64,000 nt of DNA from Luzula sylvatica. Its lineage: Eukaryota; Streptophyta; Magnoliopsida; Poales; Juncaceae. The translations under genes and the position numbers were made by a program. Positions within the stretch are counted from its first letter, which is position 1; every line of letters begins with the position of its first letter. A model generated the notes under the pieces. That model did not search any database and had not been told where the DNA came from. It saw nothing but the letters and a program-made list of their open reading frames with translations. The stretch is taken from assembly GCA_946800325.1 (NCBI GenBank), contig OX326959.1, positions 20,552,862 through 20,616,861 of the forward strand. Direction: 5' to 3'. Positions 42,690 through 55,845 of this stretch are shown here, piece by piece.

Positions 42690-43622
42690 ACTTTAAATCA
42701 AATGCTAATCGCTGTGATCGCCCTGTCATGAATTGTCGCTAGAAGCAAATCGCAACTTCAAATCAGATGCTAATCGCTGTGATAATCATATGCTGATCGC
42801 TGTGATCGCCCCGTCATGAATTGTCGCTAGAAGCAAATGGCTAGAAGCAAATCGCAACTTCAAATCAGATGCTAATCGCTGTGTCAGATTCTAATCGCGG
42901 TGATAATCAGATGCTGATCGCTGTGATCGCCCTGTCATGAATTGTCGCTAGAAGCAAATCGCTAGAAGCAAATCGGAACTTCAAATCAGATGCTAATCGC
43001 CGTGTCAGATGCTGATCGCCGTGATAATCAGATGCTGATCGCTGTGATCACCGTGTCATGAATTGTCGCTAGAAGCAAATGGCTAGAAGCAAATCACAAC
43101 TTCAAATCAGATGCTAATCGCTGTGATAATCAGATGCTCATCGCTGTGATCGTCCTGTCATGAATTGTCGCTAGAAGCAAATTGCTAGAAGCAAATCACA
43201 ACTTCAAATAAGATGCTAATCGATGTGTCAGATGCTAATCGCTGTGATAATCAGATGCTGGTCGCTGTGAACGCCCTATCATGAATTGTCGATAGAAGCA
43301 AATGGCTAGAAGAAAATCGCAACTTCAAATCAGATGCTAATCGCTGTGTCAGATGCTAATCGTTGTGATAATCAGATGCTGATCGCTGTGATCGCCCTGT
43401 CATGAATTGTCGCTAGAAGCAAATCACAACTTCAAATCAGATGCTAATCGCTGTGATAATCAGATGCTGATCGCTGTGATCGCCCTGTCATGAATTGTCG
43501 CTAGAAGCAAATAGCTATAAGCAAATCGCAACTTCAAATCAGATGCTAATTGCTGTGATAATCAGATGCTAATCGCTGTGATCGCCCTGTCATGAATTGT
43601 CGCTAGAAGCAAATCGCCCAGT
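42690..43622. repeat. Minisatellite with 88/102/121-bp units
   Basis: Nine copies of TCATGAATTGTCGCTAGAAG start at 42726, 42814, 42935, 43056, 43158, 43279, 43400, 43488 and 43590. The steps are 88, 121, 121, 102, 121, 121, 88 and 102. The 14-bp and 19-bp differences are optional inner duplications (GCTAGAAGCAAATG and GTGTCAGATGCTAATCGCT). Confidence 0.92.
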
Positions 43623-44059
43623 GAGATTACTCCCAAATTGTTCTACCAAGAACTATCGTCGTTGTGATCGAGAAGAGAATGGCCCAGTGAGATTATCCCA
43701 AATCGCTAGAACTGTCAAGAACTATCTTCGCTGTAGAGAATTGGAAAGAGAATTGCCAATAACTAATCGCTGCCAAGAACTATTGCCCAAGTCACTGAAT
43801 TATCGCTAGAAGAAAATCTGATCGAGAAGATAATTCGAAAGAGGATCGAGAAGAGTAATCTCACTGTCACTGTCGAACTGTCATTGTCGGTAACTGTCAC
43901 TGTCACTGAATTATCGCCGATGAACTTTGGCACCTTCAAGTCGCCATCAAATCTTCCTAACTACTCGCACCTCTTCGGACTAATTAAGAGAGAGAAATAA
44001 TAATAATAATAATGATTGTATGGATTGTATTCGTTTTTGGGAAATTTCCAAAAAACCTC
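43623..44059. other. Degenerate flank of the minisatellite, ending in (AAT)n
   Basis: Fragments of the minisatellite vocabulary recur (CAAGAACTAT, ATCGCTAGAA, CTGTCACTGTC). An (ATA) run lies near 44000-44015. I see no gene. Confidence 0.55.
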
Positions 44060-44811
44060 CTAAATAGTCTGGATATTACAAAAAAATTCTTCTATAGGCA
44101 TAATAATTAAAAGAAGCCCTTTGTAATTAAATATCGGCATTTCAATTATGACTTGTTTCCCGGGATTTATTTAAAAAAAAAAAAAGCAGCTTTGTAATTA
44201 AAAATATAAAATATGAATATAATTAGAAAATTTCAGTCGATTAAATAAGAACTTTTTTTTTATACAAATTAATCATTAATACACATTTTATAAAATATTC
44301 ATTAGTACATATATTTAGAATTATTTATTATTACATTTTAAAAAATTGTATTGATATTAATGGAATAAATTTACACTGAACTTTTTACTTAAAAATATAC
44401 ATTGAACATTTGGAAGATCTATTTGTTTGTTGGGCAATTATCTGGTACATGTACAACTCGTTTTGAAAATATGTTTTTTTTTTAATTAAGTGGATCTTTC
44501 TATATCATGTGAATGATAATTTAGTTTCTATTTAAACGTATTATTAATTATTAATTGAAAATATTTCCTAATTATTCTTTTCAAATTACATATGAAATTT
44601 GGCCTTTTGTAAAAAATAAATGTACCGGAGAATCAGCCTTATTAATATGCATTGAACTTTTTACCTAAAAAATGTATATTGAATATCCAGAAAATCTTAA
44701 TTAAAAAAAAAAAGAATATCTAGAAAATCTATCATTATTATGCATTTTCTTAGAAATCAAAGACACTTAATTTTTAATTGATATTAAGCATATTCAACAG
44801 GTATAATTCAC
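44060..44811. other. DEFL3 upstream region (duplicated unit)
   Basis: Noncoding, aligned with the upstream regions of DEFL1 and DEFL4 and most closely with 62060-63354. At 44582-44604 it holds a 23-bp remnant of the MITE that is complete at 62799-63178. Confidence 0.7.
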
Positions 44812-44830
44812 CTATAAAATGGGACATTAC
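44812..44830 (+). promoter_or_regulatory. DEFL3 core promoter
   Basis: CTATAAAATGGGACATTAC, 85 bp upstream of the ATG. Confidence 0.75.
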
Positions 44831-44896
44831 GCAATGAAAATATTGGAGAATAAAATCTAAATACGAATTACTATCTTCTCTCTTCATTATATCAAC

Positions 44897-45293
44897 ATGT
44901 CCAAGTCTCTTTGCTTTTTCTTCGTTCTCTTTGTCTTCTCCTCAGGTAATTATTTGAATTAATTTATATATATATTAGCCTATCTATTTCGAAGTTGCCA
45001 ATAAGTTTTCCTCAAAGAATGATGTTATAGGATAGTTATAGATCAAATTAATAAAAGTGATAATTAAAAAGTAATGCTATTACATAAAATATTGATATCT
45101 AATTTATATTACAGCTCTGAATATAATACCTCGAGCAAATGCGAATGATTGCCAAGTTTTTATAATCGGAGGATGTCATGATGTTAACGAATGCCAGAAT
45201 GTATGCCAGAAACAATATACCGGAGGTGTCGGAAATTGTATTGATGATATTCCTCATGATATAATAGTCTGTCAATGTACCTACCCTTGTTGA
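44897..45293 (+). CDS. DEFL3: chimeric eight-cysteine LCR-type peptide, two exons
   Basis: Exon 1 is 44897-44945, the intron 44946-45114 (GTAATT...TTACAG) and exon 2 45115-45293, encoding 75 aa. Exon 2 has no ATG of its own, so the gene is visible only when spliced. The signal peptide MSKSLCFFFVLFVFSS is of the DEFL1 type. The mature part, NDCQVFIIGGC onward, is of the DEFL2 type, with Cys spacing C-7-C-5-C-3-C-10-C-10-C-1-C-3-C and ending CQCTYPC. The loop before the sixth Cys is one residue longer. The intron switches from DEFL1-like to DEFL2-like sequence near 45020. All eight Cys and the splice sites are intact, so it is likely functional. Confidence 0.82.
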
Positions 45294-47111
45294 ATTAGGG
45301 TGCACTAACTCTCCATTTCTTATATTCCTCAGTTCTATAGGAATTAGGATTGCTTGAATTAGGGTTCACAAATTATCTATTTGTTATACCTCCTTTGTTA
45401 CATAGGATAGCTTCCCATGAATTAATAATTAAAATAATATCTTATTTGTTGAGTTGTTTGCTTGTTTTCGTAATTTTGTGTTCGTTCTAATAATTAACAA
45501 ATCTTGAGTATTACATATTAGTTTTTGGTCCATCGTGTGTTATATTTTAATAGTTTTTTTTGTGATTTAATTGTACAAAGACAACACGAAAATTTGTTAG
45601 ACATACTTTCATATTGTATACTTATATGTTGATTGAAAGTTCTAATGTGGGTAGAATATCAAAAATTCAAAATTACTAAATAAGAATATACAAACAAATT
45701 TCTGCAACATATAATACAATGAGCCATATGAAGTACCAAACTTGAGATAGTACACAATAAAACAATTAATAAATGATATAGTTTATTTAATAACATATAT
45801 CGTATATCCATTTAATATTTCATAACAATATCTGAGCATTGAAAAAGTTTTACTAAAAAGATAATTTCTTATGGCCCTATTAAATAAAGTCAAGTGTTAC
45901 CTTTCAAAAATATCCGGGATGGAATAAAAAATACATCGTATAATGTAAAAAAAACATAATGTATATTTTACGTTGATTTATAAAATAAAATAGTACATAC
46001 TAAAAATAACTAAAATGTTATATAATTTTATTATTTCTTTATGTGTACTAAAAAATTATAAATTTAATCTTGATTAATAATCTTATTACATAAATGGGAA
46101 ATGGGGGTGATTTAGGTACTCTATTTTTAATTTTCAAAAACTATAAATTATATCACGGACATTTAATCGAACATATAATTTAAAATTAATGGCATAAATT
46201 AAATAAGAAAAAACATAATAATGAATTATTTAAAATCATATGTTACTTTTTAATTTATGGTCTTTTCAAATTTGAATTATTAGTTGTGTTTTCAGGCAAA
46301 CTATTATCTTTCATTTTAATTTATTTTTCAAAATTTTGAACAGAATCACAACTATAATCTACAAGGTATTATTCAGGATTTAAAAAAAATAGGTTCACAA
46401 ATACTAATGATAATATTCAAATTCAATTATATAAATATGGATTATTTTCATCGTATTTCCTTACATAATATCTCAATAAATCAAGCTTGATAAAAAGTTA
46501 TGTTGCAACTTAATATGTATGTCAAAATAAATAGTGAATTGAAATAAATAAATTTTATAGGTTTTATAAAATTTAGTTGTAAAATCCTGCTAATTTTACT
46601 TGTCAGATATTTGATGTATCTTACATCTAAAATAATATATATTTAAAATATAAACAATACATACGCATAAATCACATATAAAAGAACATAACAAATAAAT
46701 CATTTTCTAAAATAATATGAGATACATAAAATACGCCGAAGGGGAGTGAGGGCACTTTCAGGTATACATACATTTTTTGAGCATTACGCGTACGCACACG
46801 CGCACGCACACTCACCCACATGTTTTTCAGAAAAGGCCTGTTCATAAGGCATAACAATTAAAATAATCTTTTCCTAGAAATCCTAATTTACATTTGGGGT
46901 GTGATATTTTGAGGGCTTATTTTGGGGATTGAGCGCAATGTATGAAAATCAATGTTAATAGCGGCGCTATAACGCACTATAGCAGGTTTTCGGAGATTAA
47001 CGTTGCATGGCTACGGATTTTAGTTTTGTAGCATTTTGTTCCGCTACAACGATATAGCATGCTGCTATAGCATGAAGCGTACAAATATAGCAGTTGTAGC
47101 GGTGCTATAGC
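45294..47111. other. AT-rich intergenic region before element B
   Basis: No gene. A CA/CG-rich stretch and AAAAGGCC...AAGGCATAACAATT near 46790-46860 match the unit boundary seen at 37385 and 62000, so the duplicated units continue here in decayed form. At 46950-47111 CTATAGC-like motifs recur in both orientations. Confidence 0.55.
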
Positions 47112-48171
47112 TGTTGGGAATATCCTCGACCCCGGGCCCGCGCAGCGGATATGTAGGCCCGGTTCGATTCCCCGATTCCCGAGATCACGCCACGACTTCG
47201 AGGGTACGATGCGAATAGAAGGACAGATTCATACCAGTGCCAAATTGATGGCACGCGAAGGGTTGATCGCCGCCTTCTATTTCCTTCGATGTCACGTTGG
47301 TGACTAGCCCGTACGTCCCATACCGCACGTCTCCCACCGTTTCGACACGCCTCGGGTTGTCTTCGTGCGTTCCATGCCCGCATGATTCCACAGCCCGTTA
47401 CTCGATTACTTCTCCGGTTTGATCACAACGAAGAGCCACATGTGTCGCTCCTCTACCCGTATCCACCGTGAGTCGTAGCACCTCGGTCGCGGATGCACCT
47501 GCCTAGACGATGCACCGGCGAACTTGCATGATTGCGTTTCGATTCTCTAGACGGAGAAAACTCTTTTCTCCTTCTCTCTCAATCTCTTCGCACTCTTTCA
47601 TCAAGTGATTAGAGTCTCTTAATTTCTGGTTGAACTAATCTAATTATTCAACTGGTTGGACTGATGAGAGAGAGAGAAACATCCTATATATACTCCATAG
47701 GATAAGGATGGGCCAAAAGGTATGTATATCTTCTATACACATTTTCAAACAGAAAACTGCATACACCCTTTCAGTAATCTGTCAGAACGAAAATATTAAA
47801 TCGTTCCAACCGACTTTGAACATTTACGAAAGTTGTAGATAATCTAATTATATTTCCAACCCAATTTGGCCCAGACCAATTGGAGTTCGGACCCGAAAGT
47901 TACGGCCGTTTTACTGACTGTATGTCAAACTGTCGCACCCTTTCGGTATTTCATTAGAACGATACTGATACTTCGCACAAATGAAATATATTACAACATG
48001 AAAGTTCTAGATAATCTCATTATCTAACTAACCCAATTTGAACCATTCAAATCGGAGTTTCCTACTGAAAGTTATACCAGTTTTACTAATCTGTTTTGTA
48101 TGCCCACGAACGCGTACGTTCGTTTGTCCTACGTACCATTTTAGCGATGATCCAAAACTGTATTTCTTTCA
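47112..48171 (-). repeat. Element B 3' LTR
   Basis: 1060 bp with two hairpin modules. The inverted repeat near 47847 is damaged (ATTATATTT) and the one near 48005 is intact. Same length as the other LTR. Confidence 0.95.
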
Positions 48172-48184
48172 GTCTCCCACTCAG
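48172..48184 (-). other. Element B polypurine tract
   Basis: CTGAGTGGGAGAC on the minus strand, same as in element C. Confidence 0.8.
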
Positions 48185-49342
48185 TTTCAGATTTACCTAA
48201 AAGGTACTCATGTATATCACATATACACTATATCAGAGAATCTGGCCCGCGTATCAAATACGCTAAAGCCATGCACATCCAATGTGCAAAAACTTGCAAT
48301 CAAGCCCGACATAGTACGACTCGTTGTGTGACCGTGTAGGTTCGTTTAACGATGGCAGTAGGCCGTTTCCATGGCACTACAAGCCCATTAGCGGGATCTA
48401 GTCACTCCATCATGGCTACCCATGTTAAAACGAAAAATGATTGTGATCATTGTGTCTATCTCGAATAGCGGTTACTAGTTCTCTTGTTTGCGATATCCGT
48501 TAATCAAAAGGCATGGTAATAGTCATCCTTATAATTTGATTAACTATACTTATTCCCCGATTCCGAGTTGATTTAACAAATTTCAATCGATATTAACCAT
48601 TAATATCATTGACTCTGGCCAGAGATTTCGTTAATCGACTCATCGAGCGGCGCCTAAGAGATATATCTTCCTTTCGGAATAAACAATTCCTATCTTGGAG
48701 ACTCACATTGAATTCCGTGTTTCGGACAATACCCAATGATGACCCTTTTAACTCCCTGTTACGGTGAGCGTAAGATCATATCAAAGCATTGTGTTACGCA
48801 CGTAACGCAATCAATGATCCCCTCAAGTATGAAGAATCTAAAACCCCATCCGTCACAAGTCCATCTATAATGACTAAACCATGTCATGGACTCGTGGTTT
48901 TGGTCATATCCAATACATGTAACCTAACATATATCTACGTTCCCGATTCGACAAGCACCTTGTCCCATGATTAGCAAAACATAATCATCTCCTCGGCAAA
49001 CGTACTAGTGTATGCGTTCAGTCTATCCAATAATAGAAATGCTTCTCTCTTAAGCAAACTGATCCGCGACTAGGGATGTTTAGAAATGACACTTTAAGTG
49101 TGACGGTTTCGCTGCACATGGTCCTCAACCATGTCGACGTCCACACAAGTTCAAATCAAGGTTCATGTAACAATCATATTACACAACCCGCACACTGTTT
49201 TCATATAAGGTGAATGCATATTTAATTTAAGTAAACAAAAATTTTAAAAGGAATGCATTCATATGGACTAAGTATTTGGGTGATACAACGTTTACCTATG
49301 GGTATCTCCATACCCATAACCTGCGAGGACTATCGTATTAGA

Positions 49343-52300
49343 TAACTACACTCTACTCTCTTCTTCCTCCTCTAGGTATCTCCATACCCATAGTCATCGC
49401 ATGACAGTCACGCGCGACTAGAGAGAGCGGTCTTGTAAACGGGTCCGCACGTTCCCGCTAGTGTTAATCATCATCAGGATTGGAACATTTCCAATACCTA
49501 CGATCACATCTTTTCATAAAATTTCATGGATCAAATGAAATTTTCTGAGTATTGGCTAGAAGTGGTTGTGACCTCAGCATTTTTGGCTTGTACTATTGCG
49601 TCTCACGCAATAAACAACCATAAATCCGATAACTCGTGACTACTAGAGTTTGGTCATGTATCCTTGATCCATACCACTTCCTTTTGCGATTAATAACCGC
49701 AATATACTCGCCACCGTAAATAGAATCATAAACTATTGGTCTTGTGGAACCTTTTCACATAACCGTGTTTTCATTTAAGCAAAACATGTACACACTTTGT
49801 GATCGAAAGTCGTGCTACATATTTGGACGTGCTTCATCTTTGGAAACTGTTGTTTGTTATAACTCTTTATAACCAACACGTCCTCCACACCATTATAGAT
49901 AATAAATCATGAATTCTTTCGCAAAGTATTCAAGGATAAACTTCACCTCTATCAATACAAATCCCGATGGGTTTTAAATATACATAACCATTATGTATAT
50001 ATTTGTATAACAATTATACAATCACAAGAGTTAGTCTCATGTAATCGAATTACATTCAAACTCATGTGATTCCCATGAATTTTATTGACGGTGAACTAGA
50101 CGCTTTATTTGTATGACAGATAGCCACATACATATCATGACAGATATCATAGATCCTAACATCAAATGTAAGGCATCATATTATTACTTTTCGCGCTGCT
50201 TGATGTCTCACATCGAGCCGTTGAAAATTTCTGCCATTCGACATTTCGATTTATCTCCTCCAAGGAGTTTACATGTTGAAAACCATTTTCAACAATATGT
50301 CGATATATGTGCTATAACATAGAACGAGGAACTTCTTAGATCTATCATATAGATCTTCACGCTTAATTCATAAGCAGTCTCGTCTAAATCCTTTGTCGTT
50401 ACAAGAAATATAACACAGCTCCCACTAACCTTCATGTGTACACAAAGTTTCCATTCGTTTCGACAATTTTATAACAGTTTATAATTTTGTCAAAACGAAT
50501 ATTCCAATTCCGAGAAGATTTCTCTAATCCATCATATGGATCGTTAAAGCGTGCATATCTTATCCCCGATTCTTATGAATCGACAAAACCGTAAGGTTGT
50601 GTCAAGTACACATCCTTTCATAAAATTTCTGTCAAGAAATTCGGTTTTGACATCCATTTTGCCACATCACATAGTCATAATATGCGACCATGGCAAGCAG
50701 AATTTCGAGAATGTGAAAGCATGGCAACATGCGAAAACGTTTCTTCATAGTCCGACTATGAATTGCATGAAACTCTTCGCAAAAAGCCTCGCTTTACATA
50801 TATGCTTATTCCTATCCATGTCGGTTCGTCATCTTGAAAAACCCACTCACATTTCACGGGTCTAACCCAGAAAGTAATGAAATCAAGTTCTGAACTTGAT
50901 AATTTACATGGATCGAATCTCAGATTTCATGACACCATGTCATGTGGAATCAACTTTTCATAGCATCCTTGTAGGATATCGAATCATCATATGATTTCGA
51001 TCTATCATCATTAGCCTCGATAAATCCGTATTTACCGGCTTATGATATAGCCTACTTGATCTACGAAAAATTCCTTTGTGTGTTCGACTTGCGTTCATCA
51101 ACTCTTGATGAAGCCATGTCAACTTTCATCGGTACAATGTTCATTTTCAAATCACGAACTCTTTCGAGATGTATTCTACTCCCACTAGCCCGCATAGAGA
51201 TAAATGACACCAAGTTCCAAACTTGTGCGCATCTAGTCCTCCTCCAAGAAGGCATCTCTTCGAGCCACGAAAATCTAATTTTCGTCGGGACGTTAGAACT
51301 AATATCCTTTAGTTACCTTAAGGATACACGAACAATTTCTAGATTTGGGAGTGAGTTTAACCGAAACAAATTTCGAAATGCACTCACATCCTCAAATATG
51401 TACAAGTGACAACTTCGGAACCATTCCGATCCATATCTCATATGGCGTCTTTTGTTCCGATTAGAAGGTTTATGGTCCATATCTTATATGCAACCATTAA
51501 TTAGTACCACTGTCTCAAGGGCGTATCCCCAAAACATTTTTTTTGGGATATCCGTTGGACTTATCATTTATCGAACCATGTCCAACATGCGTTCATTTCC
51601 TCTTTTCAGACACATCTCAATGTTCCGAATAAAGGCAATCGTGAAACGATTCCACAATCATAAATGATCATCAATATTAATAACTCAAATATCGCCTCTT
51701 CGATCCTATCGAAAGGTTTAGCTCAAATACTCGTCTTCTCGATCCTATCGAAAAGCTTTGATTTTCTTGCTTAGTTGATTTCGTATTTCGTTTTTGAAAC
51801 TCTTTGAACCTTTCAAAAGTCTCCATTTCGGTACGCATTAAATAGATATTTTCATATCTACTTTAACCGTCCATAAACGTAACAAAATACCGATAGCCTC
51901 CTCTTGCCTCGGAACTTATCGGATCATCTACATGTGAATGTAAGTTCCAATAATTCGTTGGATCTTTCTCCAACCTTTGGAGAATGATGCCCTTTGTCGT
52001 CTTGCCTAATAAATAATTATCGCATTAATCAATCGAATCTAATTCGAATGATTCTAGCAATCCATCATATGAAATCTAGATACGCGAATCTCGTTTATAT
52101 GGCCAAGACGGCAATGCCAAAAGAAGCAATCAACCTCTTGGTTTAATCCTCCTCGGATTTCACCATTCTTTGAGTCACTAGTTTGAACAACTACTTGTCC
52201 GAACTTTCTGTTTTGGAAAACATTTTCCCAAAATACCCTTAGACATACATTTCTATCGATCCCGCTTTTGAATTACAAGGACATCCATGCATCTCTATGC

Positions 52301-52830
52301 TTTGGATTCCCCGGACACACCAAGCATCTCCTATTCAAATTTACATCGCATCATATGCAATTTCGGGATCGACTTATCTATCGAATGCATATGATATTCG
52401 GTCACGAAGATCAAATCTCGTACCATCAACACACGAGTGTTAATCAAAGACCCATAAGGCGTCTCAAAATTAACCTACTCTTTGAGCCGCATCGAACCAT
52501 TCAACGCGTTCTAGCTCTTGAAACTATTTCATGAGCGTTGTGTTTTACTTTCATATACACCCGAATTCTCAAAACAATTTTGAGAAATATGCGTCTATAC
52601 ATGCCACCACAAGGCACGTAATATCGTTCGATTCCTTCTTAAAGTTTATCGAACCCGGCTTTCTCTAAAGCCAATGCCTCGAGCCCCGAATCTACCATTT
52701 CCGTGTCCAACACGTTCCTTTAAGTCTAAGAACTATTCTTTGACTATCAAGGTTAATAACGGTAATTCCGGCCCAAAAGCTATCTATCATATCGATCTCA
52801 TCGATATTTTTGGTGTTGCTTGAAAATATA
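49343..52830 (-). pseudogene. Decayed copia gag-pol relic of B
   Basis: Colinear with the A1 relic (840-4320) and, more distantly, with element C gag-pol. The same short open pieces occur in both copies at a constant offset. Examples are the 117-codon plus-strand frame at 51056-51409, which is antisense noise, and the FISMRASGS linker fragment at 51061-51255. Pieces of gag, integrase, RT and RNase H can be followed by eye but not translated. It is about 97-98 percent alike to A1, so the decay happened before the two copies were made. Confidence 0.85.
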
Positions 52831-54517
52831 ATTCTAAACGGATGATGAAGATTAACTCCTAACCGTGAGTACTTAATCTATATGCTTATATGATGATTAT
52901 ATGATAGTGTTATTTTATCGGATCGATAACCCTCATACCGATACGGGACTCCAAGTCCATAACACTCAAGACCCATATTTCCGTTCCTCCCACAAGTGAC
53001 TTTAGCCTATCGGGTGGGATCCCGTTATTTAGGTAGGATTATATCCAATCGTATCCAATACGACTCTTGAACCTTTATGGGATTTCGGTGATGGATCGTA
53101 TCCCATACAATCCCAGTTCCGTGTGTGCATCCTATCTATGCCCCGAACTCCAATCTGATTGGCCTGGACAGTTAAGTCACAACCATATCCAACGTATCGT
53201 TCAAATAAACTACTAGTGAGTCGACTTTAGCCTGTGCCTCACAAGTCCTGATTTAACGCTTGCCACCCTTTCGATTGTTTCAATATCACGTGCCCGACTT
53301 TAGCCTGAACCCACGTGAAACGTAACACCGAACTCGGTAGTTGTGGATATGGAAGGCATTTCCAAGACTTAAATATTATGAGGGATCATGCCATTGCATG
53401 TTTCTAATTCGTGACATAATCATATTATATCACTATCACAAGATTTTCGTAATGCATATGATTTATTTAGGGAGACTAATTATTCTAAATAATTAATTAT
53501 CAAATATTGTAGAATGTTTGATGCCGATCAAATCGATATAAAGAACTCAAAATTCCGAGCTTCGTAGCAAAAGTTATCGCGAAAACAAAAACAGCATCCA
53601 GAGAAGGGTCCGTTATAACGCAAGGGCCGTGGGGCGCGAGAAAACCTCGTCCGGGACGCGTCCGGGGCGCCAAAAACTGCCCCCGGGGCGGCAGAAAAAC
53701 TATTTTTCTGTACCCTTTCGTTATTTCATTAGAACGACACTAATAGTTCGCTCAAATAAACTATATTACAACATGAAAGTTCTAGATAATCTAATTATCT
53801 AACTAAAACAATTTGAACCATTCAAATCGGAATTTTCTACTGAAAGTTATACCAGTTGTAGTAAAATACGAACAAACGAAAAGGTAAGTATATCCAATAT
53901 ACACCTTTTCAACCAGAAAACTACAGACACCTTTTCAGTATTCTGTTGAAACAAAAATATTAAATTATTCCAACCGACTTTGAACGTGAACTAAAGTTCT
54001 AGATAATCTTATTATCTAATTAACCCAATTGGATTGGACTCAATTGGAGTTTCGATACGACATATACGGACGTTTTAGTCTCTGTATGTCAAACAGTCGC
54101 ACCCTTTCAGTATTCCATAAAAACGACACTGATAATTCGTTCAAATGGAAAAACTTTATGTATCAAAGTCATAGATAATCTCATTATCTAACTACGCCAA
54201 TTTGATCCAATCAATTTGGAGTTTTCCACTGAAAATTATCTTAGTTTTACTCACTGTTTCGTATTCTAACTTTCTGCAGATTTTGCCGTTTCGTCCGTTT
54301 TCGCTCGTTTCCAAAACGATAAATCATGAAACTTTTTCATGATCATTCCTAGATACTCTCAATCAACTTTTGATCGATCTCTAGCGAATTGCACTTGTGA
54401 TTTTAACGGAATTTGACTTTCTCTATATGTAACATCATGCAAACGGGTACGAACTTTGATAACCCGTGCGTATATCTAATATACGACTATGATTCGACCC
54501 TCGAATCGATGGCGATC
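52831..54517 (-). other. Element B 5' leader with GC-rich block and hairpin modules
   Basis: Matches the A1 leader, but one CCGTT palindrome segment is lost near 53610. The GC-rich block with GGACGCGTCC is at about 53630-53695, and three hairpin modules lie at about 53700-54270. There is no coding capacity. Confidence 0.8.
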
Positions 54518-54529
54518 ACTCTGATACCA
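54518..54529 (-). other. Element B primer binding site (one mismatch)
   Basis: TGGTATCAGAGT on the minus strand, where the other elements have TGGTATCAGAGC. The change is at the end far from the LTR. Confidence 0.82.
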
Positions 54530-54530
54530 C

Positions 54531-55590
54531 TGTTGGGAATATCCTCGACCCCGGGCCCGCGCAGCGGATATGTAGGCCCGGTTCGATTCCCCGATTCCCG
54601 AGATCACGCCACGACTTCGAGGGTACGATGCGAATAGAAGGACAGATTCATACCAGTGCCAAATTGATGGCACGCGAAGGGTTGATCGCCGCCTTCTATT
54701 TCCTTCGATGTCACGTTGGTGACTAGCCCGTACGTCCCATACCGCACGTCTCCCACCGTTTCGACACGCCTCGGGTTGTCTTCGTGCGTTCCATGCCCGC
54801 ATGATTCCACAGCCCGTTACTCGATTACTTCTCCGGTTTGATCACAACGAAGAGCCACATGTGTCGCTCCTCTACCCGTATCCACCGTGAGTCGTAGCAC
54901 CTCGGTCGCGAATGCACCTGCCTAGACGATGCACCGGCGAACTTGCATGATTGCGTTTCGATTCTCTAGACGGAGAAAACTCTTTTCTCCTTCTCTCTCA
55001 ATCTCTTCGCACTCTTTCATCAAGTGATTAGAGTCTCTTAATTTCTGGTTGAACTAATCTAATTATTCAACTGGTTGGACTGATGAGAGAGAGAGAAACA
55101 TCCTATATATACTCCATAGGATAAGGATGGGCCAAAAGGTATGTATATCTTCTATACACTTTTTCAAACAGAAAACTGCATACACCCTTTCAGTAATCTG
55201 TCAGAACGAAAATATTAAATCGTTCCAACCGACTTTGAACATTTACGAAAGTTGTAGATAATCTAATTATATTTCCAACCCAATTTGGCCCAGCCCAATT
55301 GGAGTTCGGACCCGAAAGTTACGGCCGTTTTACTGACTGTATGTCAAACTGTCGCACCCTTTCGGTATTTCATTAGAACGATACTGATACTTCGCTCAAA
55401 TGAAATATATTACAACATGAAAGTTCTAGATAATCTCATTATCTAACTAACCCAATTTGAACCATTCAAATCGGAGTTTCCTACTGAAAGTTATACCAGT
55501 TTTACTAATCTGTTTCGTATGCCCACGAACGCGTACGTTCGTTTGTCCTACGTACCATTTTAGCGATGATCCAAAACTGTATTTCTTTCA
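54531..55590 (-). repeat. Element B 5' LTR
   Basis: 1060 bp with TG...CA ends, two hairpin modules (near 55257 and 55427) and a TATA-like GTATATATAG, as in A1. Confidence 0.95.
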
Positions 55591-55657
55591 ATAGCGTGAT
55601 TACAAAAGTAAAATGATTTATTATATATGTTTATACAAAAATATTGAGTGGAATTTA

Positions 55658-55697
55658 TAACAACAACAAAAACAACAACAACAACAACAACAACAAC

Positions 55698-55749
<52 letters not shown>

Positions 55750-55801
55750 TTATTATTACGAGTATTATTATAATAACAATATAATAATAGTAATAGTAGT
55801 A

Positions 55802-55843
<42 letters not shown>

Positions 55844-55845
55844 TA
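55658..55845. repeat. Compound microsatellite (AAC)n (AAT)n
   Basis: (AAC)n at about 55661-55698 followed by (AAT)n to about 55745, then a second AAT-type run at 55803-55843 after an AT-rich spacer. Confidence 0.95.

Larger units (their letters stand above)
47112..55590 (-). mobile_element. Full-length copia-derived element B with decayed interior
   Basis: 8479 bp, TSD ATAGC (47107-47111 and 55591-55595), two 1060-bp LTRs (47112-48171 and 54531-55590) differing at about five sites by eye, PPT at 48172-48184 and primer site at 54518-54529. The interior is a gag-pol relic with no usable frame, near-identical to A1. Recent insertion of a coding-dead copy implies mobilisation by proteins of another element, such as C. 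Confidence 0.95.

Noticed and set aside
43597..43809. Arg/Asn-rich plus-strand frame after the minisatellite
   Set aside because: Built of degenerate minisatellite words; no domain and no support from the other units.
45099..45305. Minus-strand 68-codon frame over DEFL3 exon 2, and like frames over DEFL2 and DEFL5
   Set aside because: Antisense shadows of the cysteine-rich exon; the plus strand has splice sites, promoter and the conserved Cys pattern.
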